DNA from: Methylobacter sp.
GTDB taxonomy: Bacteria; Pseudomonadota; Gammaproteobacteria; Methylococcales; Methylomonadaceae
NCBI GenBank assembly: GCA_030679035.1
Contig: JAUXTH010000095.1
Coordinates: 1 to 56,531 of the forward strand
Direction of reading: 5' to 3'
Length of the DNA stretch: 56,531 bases
Below the pieces are notes generated by a model. That model was not told where the DNA came from. It searched no databases and was given only the letters and a program-made list of their open reading frames with translations. This document shows, piece by piece, positions 56,531 to 56,531 of the stretch. Within the stretch, counting starts at the first letter, position 1; every line of letters starts with the position of its first letter. A program made the translations under genes and the position numbers.

Positions 56531-56531
56531 G

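Overview
The window looks like a gammaproteobacterial chromosome. Gene order and protein sequences (ftsK-trxB-aat, rnr-rlmB upstream of a complete ccmABCDEFGHI set, scpA-scpB-rluB behind yciO and an M50 protease, a second-type EF-G) recall Methylococcales-type methanotrophs. That placement is inference from memory; no methane-oxidation gene is present. The window begins inside an IS110-family insertion sequence and ends inside a protein whose N-terminus lies outside.

Layout. 1-3.6 kb: start of an IS110-type transposase, a GNAT/acyl-CoA-synthetase-like Pat protein and a small envelope protein. 3.87-7.28 kb: tightly overlapped rfbBDAC (dTDP-L-rhamnose). 7.3-11.7 kb: ftsK with a small membrane partner, divergent trxB-aat. 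11.7-18.5 kb: signalling genes (HDOD-GAF, CBS, response regulator-TPR) around fusA2, which has an unusually structured 5' leader. 18.7-22.3 kb: pcm-surE, an Smr protein, a phosphotransferase and slyX. 22.3-33.8 kb: a long minus-strand gene train rnr-rlmB-ccmABCDEFGHI-hemN-slyX, which puts cytochrome c maturation beside a heme-synthesis gene; ccmD (52 codons) is included. 34.0 kb: tRNA-Leu(CAG) with a near-consensus promoter. 34.5 kb: a diguanylate cyclase behind a foldable leader. 35.5-39.2 kb: rluB, scpB, scpA, M50 protease, yciO.

39.3-50.4 kb is an accessory island with all genes on the minus strand: SNF2-type helicase, FitAB-like PIN toxin-antitoxin, HigB with an HTH-ImmA/IrrE antitoxin, type III-like Mod methyltransferase, UPF0175/DUF3368 toxin-antitoxin, a 71-residue unknown protein and a Res helicase-nuclease. 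It is bracketed by the intact yciO 5' end and a second, broken copy of the same yciO 5' end plus promoter (50400-50640). The broken copy lost 188 bp between two ATAACGCC octamers. Its TATAAT box points into the island and may drive the helicase. This island, its architecture and its boundary are the most notable content of the window.

50.8-56.3 kb: an 1811-residue protein (kinase-like domain, AAA-type ATPase, long helical region, GAF, coiled coil, GGDEF) that may link several signals to c-di-GMP. Palindromic intergenic repeats of several families are scattered through the window.
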